Positions 8,375 to 15,424 are shown, numbered from the stretch's first letter. The stretch is 39,240 nucleotides of DNA from a virus (IMGVR_UViG_3300046804_003209:1-39240), one strand, 5' to 3'. Notes: generated by a model not told the origin, from the letters alone. A program made the numbers and translations.

Positions 8375-8986
8375 ATGAATCTATTTGATGAAAAATATTA
8401 TGAAGATGGTATCAATAATCATATTAGTGGTTATGAAAACTATCGCTGGATGCCTGAGCGTACAATTCGTGAAGCAACATCTATTATCGAGAAGATTAAC
8501 TTTGAAACTGTACTAGACTTTGGTTGTGCAAAGGGGTTCATGGTATATGCTATGAGACTTCTTGGTAAAGACGCTTATGGTGTTGATATTTCTGATTATG
8601 CTGTTAAAGCAGGAATGCCAGAGGTAAAAGAATATCTCAGTGTTATTAATGGCGTTGATGATATCAAAGGTAACTATGATCTTATTATGGCAAAAGATGT
8701 TCTTGAGCATGTACCTTATGATGTACTTCCAAGTATCTTAAAAGCATTCCGTATTCGTTGTAGAAACATTCTAGTTGCTGTACCATTGGGTGACAACAAG
8801 AAGTTTCGTATCCGTCAATACGAAATGGATATTACTCATGTTATCAGAGAACCTGAAGAGTTCTGGTTAAAGGCTTTAGGTGATGCTGGGTTTAAGATTA
8901 AGTTCTTTGATTATCAGATGGGTCATCTTAAAGGTAACTGGACAAAGACTCATCCTTTTGGCAATGCATTTATTGTTGCGGAATAA
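8375..8986 (+). CDS. Class I SAM-dependent methyltransferase
   Basis: A 203-residue methyltransferase with VLDFGCAKGFM (motif I), AYGVDISDYAV (motif II region), YDLIMAKDVLEHVP (post-II) and a later ILVAVPLGDN strand. The N-terminal FDEKYYEDG opening is common in glycan-cluster methyltransferases. It starts 11 bases after the radical SAM gene with AGGA as ribosome site, and its stop overlaps the next gene (TAATG). The target is unknown; sugar O- or N-methylation fits the block. Confidence 0.85.
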   Translation: MNLFDEKYYEDGINNHISGYENYRWMPERTIREATSIIEKINFETVLDFGCAKGFMVYAMRLLGKDAYGVDISDYAVKAGMPEVKEYLSVINGVDDIKGNYDLIMAKDVLEHVPYDVLPSILKAFRIRCRNILVAVPLGDNKKFRIRQYEMDITHVIREPEEFWLKALGDAGFKIKFFDYQMGHLKGNWTKTHPFGNAFIVAE

Positions 8987-9573
8987 TGGAACATTTTTAT
9001 CAAAATATACAAGGTTTTTGTAACTACGAGAATTTATACAACGATATTCTAGATTTAATACCAGATAATTCTAAATTTGTAGAAGTGGGTGTCTGGAAGG
9101 GTAAATCTATTAGTTATGCAGTTGTTGAGTCAATTAACAAAAACAAAAATATTAATTTTTACTCAGTAGATACATTTAAAGGTTCTCCAGGAGAGCCTGT
9201 TCTAGAGTATCATCCCTCAGTAGTTAATAAGACACTATATCAAGAATATTTAAGAAATATTAAGCCTATAATGAATTATATTACTACAATACCTTATGAT
9301 AGTATTTCTGCAGCAAATAGATTTGTTGATAGAAGTATAGACTTTGTTTTTATAGATGCATCTCATAAGTATGAAAATGTTAAAGCTGATATTCTAGCTT
9401 GGTTACCAAAAATTAAAATAGGAGGATTCATTGGAGGTCATGATTATGACAGCAATCCAGATAATCCCGATCATGGCGTATACTTAGCTGTTAATGAAAT
9501 ATTTGGGAGAGAAAACATTAATGCGTACTATAATGGTGGTTGGTCAAGTTGGTTATATGGGGTTACAGAATGA
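8986..9573 (+). CDS. Class I SAM-dependent methyltransferase (Methyltransf_24/TylF-like)
   Basis: A 195-residue protein with FVEVGVWKGKSISY (glycine loop), FYSVDTFKG (motif II with the DTF signature), DFVFIDASHKYENVKADI (strand 4 with the IDxxHxY pattern) and KIGGFIGGHDYD. This combination is typical of the TylF/Methyltransf_24 type, which methylates sugar hydroxyls in antibiotic and surface-glycan pathways. The Asp/His pair is consistent with metal-assisted O-methylation. It overlaps genes on both sides, so it is co-translated with the sugar dehydratase that follows. Confidence 0.82.
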   Translation: MEHFYQNIQGFCNYENLYNDILDLIPDNSKFVEVGVWKGKSISYAVVESINKNKNINFYSVDTFKGSPGEPVLEYHPSVVNKTLYQEYLRNIKPIMNYITTIPYDSISAANRFVDRSIDFVFIDASHKYENVKADILAWLPKIKIGGFIGGHDYDSNPDNPDHGVYLAVNEIFGRENINAYYNGGWSSWLYGVTE

Positions 9574-10604
9574 GTAAGAATGTTTTAATTACTGGTGGTG
9601 CAGGGTTTGTTGCTCACCACGTTGTAGATTATTTTTTAACTAATACTGATTGGAATATAATTACATTAGATCGTTTAGATTTTTCTGGTAACTTAAATCG
9701 TCTTCATGATTTAGTAAAAGACAACCCTAACAAGCATAGAGTAAAGATAGTATATCATGACCTCAAAGCAGCTATTACTCCTCTCACTGCTTCCCGTATT
9801 GGTCCAGTTGATATTATTGTTCATCTGGCCGCTGGTAGTCATGTCGATAGGTCTATTGATTATCCCATGGAGTTTGTTCTTGATAATGTTGTGGCAACAT
9901 GTAATATTCTAGAATATGCTAGAGGATGCAATGGATCATTAGAAAAGTTTATCTACTTCTCAACTGATGAAGTATTTGGTCCTGCACCACATGGTGTTAA
10001 CTACGATGAATATGATCGTTACAATTCTACTAATCCATACTCAGCAACAAAAGCTGGTGGTGAAGAGTTAGCAGTAGCTTACCACAATACATACAAACTT
10101 CCTATCATTGTTACTCATACAATGAATGTATTTGGTGAAAGACAGCATCCAGAAAAGTATATTCCTAAATGTATTAAGAAGATTAGAGATGGTGAAACAA
10201 TCACAGTACATTCTGATGCATCAAAGACTATACCAGGAAGTAGACATTATATTCATGCTATAGATGTTGCTGATGCAATTATGTTTCTGATTAATAATGC
10301 AGAAACAAACAACGATCCTAACGACACAACTACTAGTGGTGTAAAGTGTCCTAAGTTTAATATTGTTGGTAAGCAAGAAATAAATAATCTACAGTTGGCT
10401 CAAATTATTGCTGATAGCCAGGGTAAAGAATTGAAGTATGAACTAGTAGACTTCCATTCTTCTCGTCCTGGTCATGATCTGAGATATGCTCTTAGTGGTG
10501 AAAGAATGAAGGCAATGGGTTGGGAACCAAAAATTGAATTGACTGAAAGAATTAAACAAGTTGTTGATTGGACACTAAGTCGACCTGATTGGCTTATTAC
10601 ATAA
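9570..10604 (+). CDS. dTDP-glucose 4,6-dehydratase-like NAD-dependent enzyme
   Basis: A 344-residue extended short-chain dehydrogenase/reductase. It has the NAD-binding GGAGFVAHH loop, HLAAGSHVDRSI, the FSTDEVFG motif in which Thr-Asp-Glu are the dehydratase catalytic residues, YSATKAGGEEL (YxxxK), and RHYIHAIDVADAI. These resemble RmlB/RfbB, which make dTDP-4-keto-6-deoxyglucose, but nucleotide specificity cannot be read. The ATG at 9570 overlaps the preceding stop; ten more in-frame codons upstream lie inside that gene. It closes the coupled glycan block and could supply the deoxysugar used by the neighbouring transferases. Confidence 0.85.
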   Translation: MSKNVLITGGAGFVAHHVVDYFLTNTDWNIITLDRLDFSGNLNRLHDLVKDNPNKHRVKIVYHDLKAAITPLTASRIGPVDIIVHLAAGSHVDRSIDYPMEFVLDNVVATCNILEYARGCNGSLEKFIYFSTDEVFGPAPHGVNYDEYDRYNSTNPYSATKAGGEELAVAYHNTYKLPIIVTHTMNVFGERQHPEKYIPKCIKKIRDGETITVHSDASKTIPGSRHYIHAIDVADAIMFLINNAETNNDPNDTTTSGVKCPKFNIVGKQEINNLQLAQIIADSQGKELKYELVDFHSSRPGHDLRYALSGERMKAMGWEPKIELTERIKQVVDWTLSRPDWLIT

Positions 10605-10614
10605 GGAATACAGA

Positions 10615-11382
10615 ATGAAAAAGTTATTATTAGCTTTACTATTTTTTCCAACACTAGCATTTGCTAACCCTATCGATGATAAGTGTCCACAACACGTTAA
10701 GTGGGGTGCACCAGTACCAGTAGTAAAGGAAAACATTCAGTATCTTTGTCGTACTGGTTATGCTGTAGCCTATAGTACAACTTACAAGAATCCTCTTTAT
10801 GTTGCTGAACACGTCTCTAAAACTCGTATTGGTGAAGAACCTCGTACAGAAGACTTTAGACCTGACCCGGAAATTAAACCAGAGTTTCAATCAACTCTAC
10901 AAGATTACAATGGTGCTGGATATGATCGTGGCCATATGAGTCCAGCAGCTAACAATGGTTCTAACAAACAAGCTATGTCAGAGTCATTTCTTCTCTCCAA
11001 TATGGTTCCACAGAATCCTGGCAACAACAGGGGTATCTGGAAACAGTTAGAAGTTTTTGTCAGAGACTGGGTTGTCAAAGGTGAAGATCTTTATGTTATC
11101 CAAGGGTCAATTTATGACAATGGCTACAAAACAATTGGTCCAAACAAAGTGGCAGTGCCAACAAGACTATTTAAAATAGTTATAGATCCAACTAATAAAA
11201 AGATGATTGGGTTTATATTTCCCAACGAAAAGTTGGAAGTAAAAGACCTTCCTAAGTATGTGGTTTCAGTGCAGAAAATCGAGCAGGAAACAAAGATTGA
11301 TTTTAGTCCAATGATTCCAGGTGATCTTAAAATCCTGGAAAACACCGATCCTGATAAAAAACAGTGGACTAATTTACAATAA
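10615..11382 (+). CDS. Exported DNA/RNA non-specific endonuclease (NUC1/EndA family)
   Basis: A 255-residue beta-beta-alpha-metal nuclease. A signal peptide (MKKLLLALLFF core, AFA cut after residue 17) precedes the mature chain. The catalytic DRGH motif is at 104-107 within YDRGHMSPAA, with His107 as general base, and the downstream LSNMVPQNPGNNRGIW segment carries the metal-binding Asn. This is the Serratia nuclease family, which cuts DNA and RNA without sequence preference. Export to the periplasm suggests degrading competing or host DNA at or after lysis, or scavenging nucleotides. It is the first of three consecutive exported enzymes. Confidence 0.92.
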   Translation: MKKLLLALLFFPTLAFANPIDDKCPQHVKWGAPVPVVKENIQYLCRTGYAVAYSTTYKNPLYVAEHVSKTRIGEEPRTEDFRPDPEIKPEFQSTLQDYNGAGYDRGHMSPAANNGSNKQAMSESFLLSNMVPQNPGNNRGIWKQLEVFVRDWVVKGEDLYVIQGSIYDNGYKTIGPNKVAVPTRLFKIVIDPTNKKMIGFIFPNEKLEVKDLPKYVVSVQKIEQETKIDFSPMIPGDLKILENTDPDKKQWTNLQ

Positions 11383-11385
11383 TTA

Positions 11386-11448
11386 GATAGAATAAATATT
11401 CTATCGTGTCCCTTCTGGCACGAGAAGCATTGGGAGAGAATCCTAATG
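11386..11448 (+). other. Leader region with three consecutive hairpins
   Basis: Three adjacent inverted repeats fill the gap before the transglycosylase gene. Hairpin 1 pairs 11386-11393 with 11398-11405. Hairpin 2 pairs 11404-11410 with 11417-11423 (one G-T pair). Hairpin 3 pairs 11428-11435 with 11441-11448 (one G-T pair). None is followed by a T run, so they are not simple terminators. Hairpin 1 contains a late-promoter octamer, so late transcripts would start near 11405 and carry hairpins 2 and 3 as their 5' leader. Confidence 0.6.
11391..11398 (+). promoter_or_regulatory. T4-like late promoter octamer (AATAAATA)
   Basis: AATAAATA matches the T4 late -10 element TATAAATA at seven of eight positions. 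It lies 69 bases before the transglycosylase start and would initiate near 11405. It coincides with the loop side of hairpin 1. Only the motif and its placement support it. Confidence 0.4.
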
Positions 11449-11466
11449 TCAACCAAAGGAAGAAAA

Positions 11467-11916
11467 ATGAAGAAAGTACTATTAGCCCTCGTAATAGGGG
11501 TTAGTATGTCTTCTGCATCATACGCCGTTGATAAGCCGAAAAATACATCGTACGACAAACAAGATATAAAGTTACTAGTAGATATAATCGCAGAAAGACA
11601 TAAAGTTCCAAACGACCTTGCGCATGCGATCGTCAGCTTGGAATCTAATTATGATCCCACTGTCACAGGCAAACTAGGTGAAATTGGCCTTGGCCAGATT
11701 CGCTGTGGTACAGCTAAGTCAGAAGGGTTCAAGGGTAAGTGTACTGAACTTTACAAACCTGAAGTAAACTTAGAGTATAGCATGGCATATCTTCGTTATG
11801 CTTTGGATAGAACGAACAACGATATCTGCAAAGCAGCATCGTTTTATAGCAGTGGTCAGATCCCAAGATCAAACAAGACCGCATACTGCAGAAAAATGCT
11901 TACCCATCTACAATGA
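11467..11916 (+). CDS. Exported lytic transglycosylase (SLT-type lysozyme-like)
   Basis: A 149-residue protein with signal peptide (MKKVLLALVIG core, cut after ASYA at residue 20) and an SLT fold. AIVSLESNYDP holds catalytic Glu59, followed by GEIGLGQIR (74-79, the GLxQ signature) and a late YSMAYLRYAL helix. It cleaves peptidoglycan glycan strands and is a candidate signal-dependent endolysin. I choose the ATG at 11467, with AGGAAG just upstream and the signal peptide starting there; the ATG at 11446 falls inside a leader hairpin. Four cysteines in the mature part may form disulphides. Its stop overlaps the next hydrolase. Confidence 0.87.
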   Translation: MKKVLLALVIGVSMSSASYAVDKPKNTSYDKQDIKLLVDIIAERHKVPNDLAHAIVSLESNYDPTVTGKLGEIGLGQIRCGTAKSEGFKGKCTELYKPEVNLEYSMAYLRYALDRTNNDICKAASFYSSGQIPRSNKTAYCRKMLTHLQ

Positions 11917-12425
11917 AAAAATTATTAGCAGCTCTTATTATATGTCTGTTGCCTGTCAAGGTGTTAGCTTTTGAATTGACATTATCCGTCGATTTCAATG
12001 GAATGTTTGCTAAGCAGCCAGACATCATTAAGGTAGCCATGGACTTCAATGGTTATAATGCTAGTAAGAATAGAAAAGAGCTAAAAGAAATTTTAGACGT
12101 AGACCCAGTACAAACACCTTGGTGTGCTGGGTTTATTAATTATGTTTTAGACAAAGCTGGTTATTATACTACCAACAACCTATCAGCCGCTAGTTATCAT
12201 AACTATGGTATGAGAGTCAAAGAACCACAGCCTGGTGATATAGTTCTGTTAAAAAGATCTGGTGGTAGTGGAAGGCATGTTGCATTTTTTTATGGATATC
12301 ATAATGAAAATGGAGTAAGGTATATTCAGTTGTTGGGTGGTAATCAAGACAAATCAGTTAACATTACTGCCTATCCGGAAGAACTTGTCGTTGACATCAG
12401 AAGACCTATTAAGAAATTTGGATAA
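11913..12425 (+). CDS. Exported CHAP/NlpC-like peptidoglycan hydrolase
   Basis: A 170-residue protein with a signal peptide (hydrophobic core to residue 19, VLA cut) and a C-terminal cysteine peptidase/amidase domain. TPWCAGFINYVL holds Cys71, PQPGDIVLL the conserved strand, GRHVAFFYG His122, and LLGGNQDKSVNI Asn144. The order and the RRP ending match the TIGR02594 group of CHAP-like phage and bacterial proteins, which cut peptide cross-links of peptidoglycan. It starts inside the transglycosylase stop (ATGA), so both wall enzymes are made together. Confidence 0.82.
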   Translation: MKKLLAALIICLLPVKVLAFELTLSVDFNGMFAKQPDIIKVAMDFNGYNASKNRKELKEILDVDPVQTPWCAGFINYVLDKAGYYTTNNLSAASYHNYGMRVKEPQPGDIVLLKRSGGSGRHVAFFYGYHNENGVRYIQLLGGNQDKSVNITAYPEELVVDIRRPIKKFG

Positions 12426-12431
12426 TAAATA
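12424..12431 (+). promoter_or_regulatory. T4-like late promoter octamer (AATAAATA)
   Basis: AATAAATA within TAATAAATAAT, 34 bases before the speD start, at the distance expected for a T4-type late promoter. It overlaps the end of the preceding gene. Confidence 0.45.
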
Positions 12432-12464
12432 ATGTTTTACATTTACCCTGAAAAGGAAACAAGA

Positions 12465-12827
12465 ATGAAAGATACATGGGGCTATCATCTTTTGCTTGAT
12501 TGCACAAGTGGTGATGTACAACTTATTAGTTCAAAAGAAAATGTTTACAAGTTTATTAAAGAGCTTGTTGTAGCTATTGATATGGTTGCATTTGGTGAAC
12601 CATGGATAGAAAGATTTGCTACTCATGATCTTTCTAAGTCAGGTATTTCTTTTTGTCAAATGATTGAGACATCAAATATTACAGGACACTTTGTTGAGTC
12701 AAATGGCAACTTCTATATCGATGTGTTCTCATGTAAGCCATTTAATAATGACACAGTAATTGAAACTGTTGATAAGTATTTTAAACCAGAAAAAGTTCGT
12801 ATGCATTACATCTCTCGTGATGCATAA
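12465..12827 (+). CDS. speD: S-adenosylmethionine decarboxylase-like proenzyme (SpeD family)
   Basis: A 120-residue pyruvoyl-enzyme precursor. It begins GYHLLLDC as SpeD proteins do, and Ser70, His75 and Cys90 keep the exact spacing of the Thermotoga SpeD residues Ser63, His68 and Cys83, with YIDVFSCKPF equal to the family's IDLFTCG. Self-cleavage would occur before Ser70; the residue before it is Thr, not the usual Glu. The enzyme makes decarboxylated SAM for spermidine, or in some divergent relatives another decarboxylated amine. The start at 12465 has AAGGA upstream; the ATG at 12432 lacks one. tRNA-Met follows directly. Confidence 0.78.
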   Translation: MKDTWGYHLLLDCTSGDVQLISSKENVYKFIKELVVAIDMVAFGEPWIERFATHDLSKSGISFCQMIETSNITGHFVESNGNFYIDVFSCKPFNNDTVIETVDKYFKPEKVRMHYISRDA

Positions 12828-12834
12828 TAATTGA

Positions 12835-12909
12835 CGCGGGGTAGCGCAGAAGAAGAGCGTCGGACTCATAATCCGAAGGTCGATGGTGCGAATCCATCCC
12901 CCGCAACCA
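12835..12909 (+). tRNA. Initiator-like tRNA-Met(CAT)
   Basis: The anticodon loop is CTCATAA with stem TCGGA/TCCGA, anticodon CAT. The acceptor stem CGCGGGG faces CCCCGCA, leaving a C1-A72 mismatch, the hallmark of bacterial initiator tRNA, and CCA is encoded. Other features are not standard: the third G-C pair of the anticodon stem is A-T, position 11 is C as in elongators, the D loop (AGAAGAA) lacks the GG pair, and the T loop is TGCGAAT with G at position 55. It could be a diverged initiator or an elongator/Ile tRNA with CAT. Confidence 0.85.
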
Positions 12910-12927
12910 TTATATTATAGGTGACCT

Positions 12928-13737
12928 ATGAAAATTGAGCATGCATATATTTTATACATTGATACTCCAGATGCTATTAAGTATATGGAAGAATGTAAAG
13001 CTTCGTGTGAACAACATGGTATTCCTGTAACACCATTTCTTGGTATGAAGCTTCCTACATCAACTCAAGAAATATACAATAAGTGGGGATTTAGAGTCGA
13101 TCCTAGAGTTGATGAACATGCTGTAATCAATCCTAATCATCCTAATCTCAAAGAACACACTGTTTTTAATATTTGGTTTAAAGAACAATTGTGTTTAACT
13201 GGTCATCTTGCGATATGGAAAAAAGTATATAACGAACACAAAGGTGCTGTTGCTGTGTTTGAACATGATGCTTTAGTTAAAAGAAACTTTTTGGATATTG
13301 ATGTAGAAGATGATCAATGGACGTTTTTAGGTTTCAGAGTTGATCATAGAGATGATTATGAATGTATTGATGAACCATTTGTAAAGGTTCCAGTCAATAA
13401 GTTTGAAGGAACACATGCTTATGCTATTACTCCAAACACAGCAGCTCATTGTCTTTCAGCTTTAGATAGATGGGATGGAAACAGAGGTTATCTTCCACTT
13501 GGAGTTTCAATCGATCATATGATGGGAATTCAAAATGGATTTCAATTTCCACTTATGGTAGTAGATCCTGCTCCAGTAATTGTTCCTTTGGAAAACAAAA
13601 AATCTCATACACAGCCTGAAGAAAAGTCAGCTAGATATAATATGATTCCTCCAGATGGATTCTTAAGAGGTATTAAAGAGTCTGCAATTGACAAATATCA
13701 AATTGATGAAAAGAATGGATGGTTGATGATATCATGA
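12928..13737 (+). CDS. Glycosyltransferase family 25-like protein
   Basis: A 269-residue protein resembling family 25 (LPS-type) glycosyltransferases. It opens with HAYILYIDTPDA, has the CLTGHLAIWKKV helix (the family's SH..iw), AVAVFEHDALV with the acidic metal-site Asp, WTFLGFRVD and GTHAYAITPNTA, which corresponds to the G-x-xAYlls strand. It probably transfers a sugar to a surface glycan, but separation from the main glycan block by wall enzymes and SpeD is notable. It starts 18 bases after tRNA-Met with AGGTGA as ribosome site, and its stop overlaps the next gene. Confidence 0.72.
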   Translation: MKIEHAYILYIDTPDAIKYMEECKASCEQHGIPVTPFLGMKLPTSTQEIYNKWGFRVDPRVDEHAVINPNHPNLKEHTVFNIWFKEQLCLTGHLAIWKKVYNEHKGAVAVFEHDALVKRNFLDIDVEDDQWTFLGFRVDHRDDYECIDEPFVKVPVNKFEGTHAYAITPNTAAHCLSALDRWDGNRGYLPLGVSIDHMMGIQNGFQFPLMVVDPAPVIVPLENKKSHTQPEEKSARYNMIPPDGFLRGIKESAIDKYQIDEKNGWLMIS

Positions 13738-14306
13738 AAGTATCACTTGGAAAATACCCTAGAAAGTTTAATACTGAACGTAAAATAAAGATTCAGATTG
13801 ACAAGTGGGATACCTGGTCAATGGATCATACTCTTTCTCTTATCATTCATCCTTTGCTTGTACAGTTACAGGCTACAAAGCACGGTGCACCTCTAGTTGA
13901 TGATGAGGATGTTCCAGAAGAACTTCGTTCAACATCTGCACCACCATTGAAACACGAACATGATACTGATGATAATTTTCACAAACGTTGGGATTGGGTT
14001 CTGGATGAAATGATCTGGACATTTGCACAAAAGATTGATGATAATGCAGATGATCAGTTTCATTCTGGTGAAACAGATATACTTTGGAGACAAGTTGACA
14101 TCGATGGTAATGTAGTCAATGATACACTTTATAAGTCAGGTGAAGAACCTTTTACAGCAAAAAAAGATGATAATACTTTTTGGGAAATGATAGAAGGTCC
14201 AAATCATACTCATAAATTTGATAAAGAAGGCTGGGAGAAATGGAATGCAAGAAAATCAAACGGTTTCAGACTTTTCGGCAAATACTTTGAGGCACTCTGG
14301 GACTGA
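13734..14306 (+). CDS. Conserved T4-like phage protein of unknown function
   Basis: A 190-residue protein of a type common in aquatic T4-like phages, with no known function. It has VSLGKYPRK at the start, DKWDTWSMDHTLSLII, VDDEDVPEELRS and HKRWDWVLDEMIWTFAQ. It is rich in Trp, Asp and His, and has no membrane segment. The ATG at 13734 overlaps the preceding stop; the five extra codons upstream are not needed. The C-terminal end overlaps the next small frame. Confidence 0.7.
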   Translation: MKVSLGKYPRKFNTERKIKIQIDKWDTWSMDHTLSLIIHPLLVQLQATKHGAPLVDDEDVPEELRSTSAPPLKHEHDTDDNFHKRWDWVLDEMIWTFAQKIDDNADDQFHSGETDILWRQVDIDGNVVNDTLYKSGEEPFTAKKDDNTFWEMIEGPNHTHKFDKEGWEKWNARKSNGFRLFGKYFEALWD

Positions 14307-14463
14307 ACTACCTTATAATTATTCAGTAGATCAAATGAAAAAGGCAGCATTTGTTGATGAACTAAACTATGCCAAGATATACTTTGAGAATTCTGTTGCA
14401 AAAGATTTCATTATAGAGTATCTTAGTATTAGGATTGATGAGATAAACAAAAGGTACAAGTGA
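14245..14463 (+). CDS. Small hypothetical protein
   Basis: A small frame (72 residues from this start) overlapping the previous gene by about 60 bases. The start is uncertain: ATG 14245 has GGGAG eight bases upstream, while ATG 14218 and ATG 14335 are alternatives. The C-terminal half (FVDELNYAKIYF to YLSIRIDEIN) looks like a genuine amphipathic helical pair. The stop lies one base before the next gene. No family is recognised. Confidence 0.5.
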   Translation: MQENQTVSDFSANTLRHSGTELPYNYSVDQMKKAAFVDELNYAKIYFENSVAKDFIIEYLSIRIDEINKRYK

Positions 14464-14464
14464 C

Positions 14465-14758
14465 ATGCCAACTATTACACAAACAGTTGATGTTGATTTT
14501 GACTTAGATGATATTGATGACTATGATCTTGTAGAAGAAGTGAGAAGCCGAGGGTTCACAGTATATGAACCTGGTGATGGAGATGATGAACTCATTCATA
14601 CCATTCAAGATCGTGGCTATACTGTTTATGGTAAACTTCATCATAAAGATGATGATATTACAAAACTATATACAACTTATATGACTACATCACCAGAGTT
14701 CTTTGAAAAAGAACTTAAAAAATATTTTCGTGAGAAATTAAACGTAAACCTTTATTGA
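14465..14758 (+). CDS. Acidic small phage protein
   Basis: A 97-residue acidic protein. A run of Asp-rich dipeptides (VDVDFDLDDIDDYDL) leads into two related segments, LVEEVRSRGFTVYE and LIHTIQDRGYTVYG, an internal repeat of about 33 residues. Similar short acidic proteins with this D-E-L-x-x-E-L-x-x-R-G pattern occur in T4-like phages without known function. It is followed immediately by two tRNA genes. Confidence 0.65.
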   Translation: MPTITQTVDVDFDLDDIDDYDLVEEVRSRGFTVYEPGDGDDELIHTIQDRGYTVYGKLHHKDDDITKLYTTYMTTSPEFFEKELKKYFREKLNVNLY

Positions 14759-14761
14759 GAT

Positions 14762-14838
14762 GGTCGCTTAGCTCAGCTGGACAGAGCAACGGATTTCTAA
14801 TCCGCAGGTCAGAGGTTCGAATCCTCTAGCGATCGCCA
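14762..14838 (+). tRNA. tRNA-Arg(TCT)
   Basis: A canonical 77-base tRNA with encoded CCA. The acceptor is GGTCGCT/AGCGATC, the D loop contains GG, the anticodon loop is TTTCTAA with anticodon TCT, and the T arm is AGAGG, TTCGAAT, CCTCT. It reads AGA/AGG, codons favoured in AT-rich genomes. One mismatch (A-C) tops the anticodon stem. It begins three bases after the preceding stop and is four bases from the next tRNA. Confidence 0.95.
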
Positions 14839-14842
14839 ATAT

Positions 14843-14919
14843 GCCCTCGTAGACCAACAGGCAGAGTCAGGAGACTTAAAATCTCCGTAGTATCAGTTCG
14901 AATCTGATCGAGGGCACCA
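14843..14919 (+). tRNA. tRNA-Leu(TAA) with short variable loop
   Basis: The acceptor stem GCCCTCG/CGAGGGC is perfect, the D arm is GAC/GTC with GG in the loop, the anticodon arm is GGAGA, CTTAAAA, TCTCC (anticodon TAA), and the T arm is ATCAG, TTCGAAT, CTGAT, with encoded CCA. The variable loop is only five bases (GTAGT), so the molecule is class I, whereas bacterial leucine tRNAs are class II with a long variable arm. It would read UUA. Confidence 0.88.
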
Positions 14920-14936
14920 TTTTAGAAAGATACATT

Positions 14937-15155
14937 ATGGCAAAATTTATTAAACTAACTAACGATACTGAAGCACATAAAGGTAATCCAATCTATATTA
15001 ATGTGGACCACGTCACTGCAGTATATGAAGTTGCTAATCCTCCTGGAGGGTTCAAAACATTTGTATTTGGTGGTCATACAGGAGTTCAGTGGGAAGTTGA
15101 AGAGTCTCCTAAAGATGTTATTAATAAATTAGAGAGTATTGTTTATGATTCATGA
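14937..15155 (+). CDS. Small phage protein (FlbD-like beta fold)
   Basis: A 72-residue protein with MAKFIKLTN, NPIYINVDHVTAVYEV and a late TGVQWEVEESPKDVINKLE. The pattern of a short strand, INxxHI/VxxV and a terminal V-x-E-S-x-x-E/D-V helix is that of FlbD-like small proteins found widely in phages. The function is not established. Its end overlaps the next gene by 11 bases. Confidence 0.65.
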   Translation: MAKFIKLTNDTEAHKGNPIYINVDHVTAVYEVANPPGGFKTFVFGGHTGVQWEVEESPKDVINKLESIVYDS

Positions 15156-15423
15156 ATATGTTGTAAAGAAAAAACCCTTTATTCAAAAAGCAATTCAATT
15201 TACTAAAGAACTTACAGACGAAGAACTTCGTCGTTGGTCAGATGATCATGCGTTTATCACACAACTAGATCGCGATGATGAACCTTGTGTTATGATTTTA
15301 ACACTCGAAGGTGCAATGAAAGCTCATTATGGTGATTATATAATGCAGGGTGTAAATGGTAATGACTATTACCCTGTAAAAGAATCAATAATGATTAAAT
15401 CATATGAGTTCTTGAGGGATTGA
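15145..15423 (+). CDS. Small conserved phage protein
   Basis: A 92-residue protein. KKPFIQKAIQFTKE at the start and GDYIMQGVNGNDYYPVK near the end match a widespread small phage family with a P/H-G-D-x-I-x-x-G-V-x-G core, whose role is unknown. I use the ATG at 15145 and not the TTG two codons earlier. It overlaps the preceding gene by 11 bases and is one base from thyX. Confidence 0.65.
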   Translation: MIHEYVVKKKPFIQKAIQFTKELTDEELRRWSDDHAFITQLDRDDEPCVMILTLEGAMKAHYGDYIMQGVNGNDYYPVKESIMIKSYEFLRD

Positions 15424-15424
15424 T

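Noticed and set aside
11124-11558. 144-codon minus-strand open frame
   Set aside because: It is a shadow of the nuclease and its leader, with no ribosome site and no recognisable protein; every supported gene is on the plus strand.
12831-12836. TTGACG as a -35 element
   Set aside because: It overlaps the start of tRNA-Met with no -10 at the right distance.
14877-14879. TAA anticodon as a stop-codon suppressor
   Set aside because: Anticodon 5'-TAA-3' reads UUA (Leu); an ochre suppressor would have TTA.
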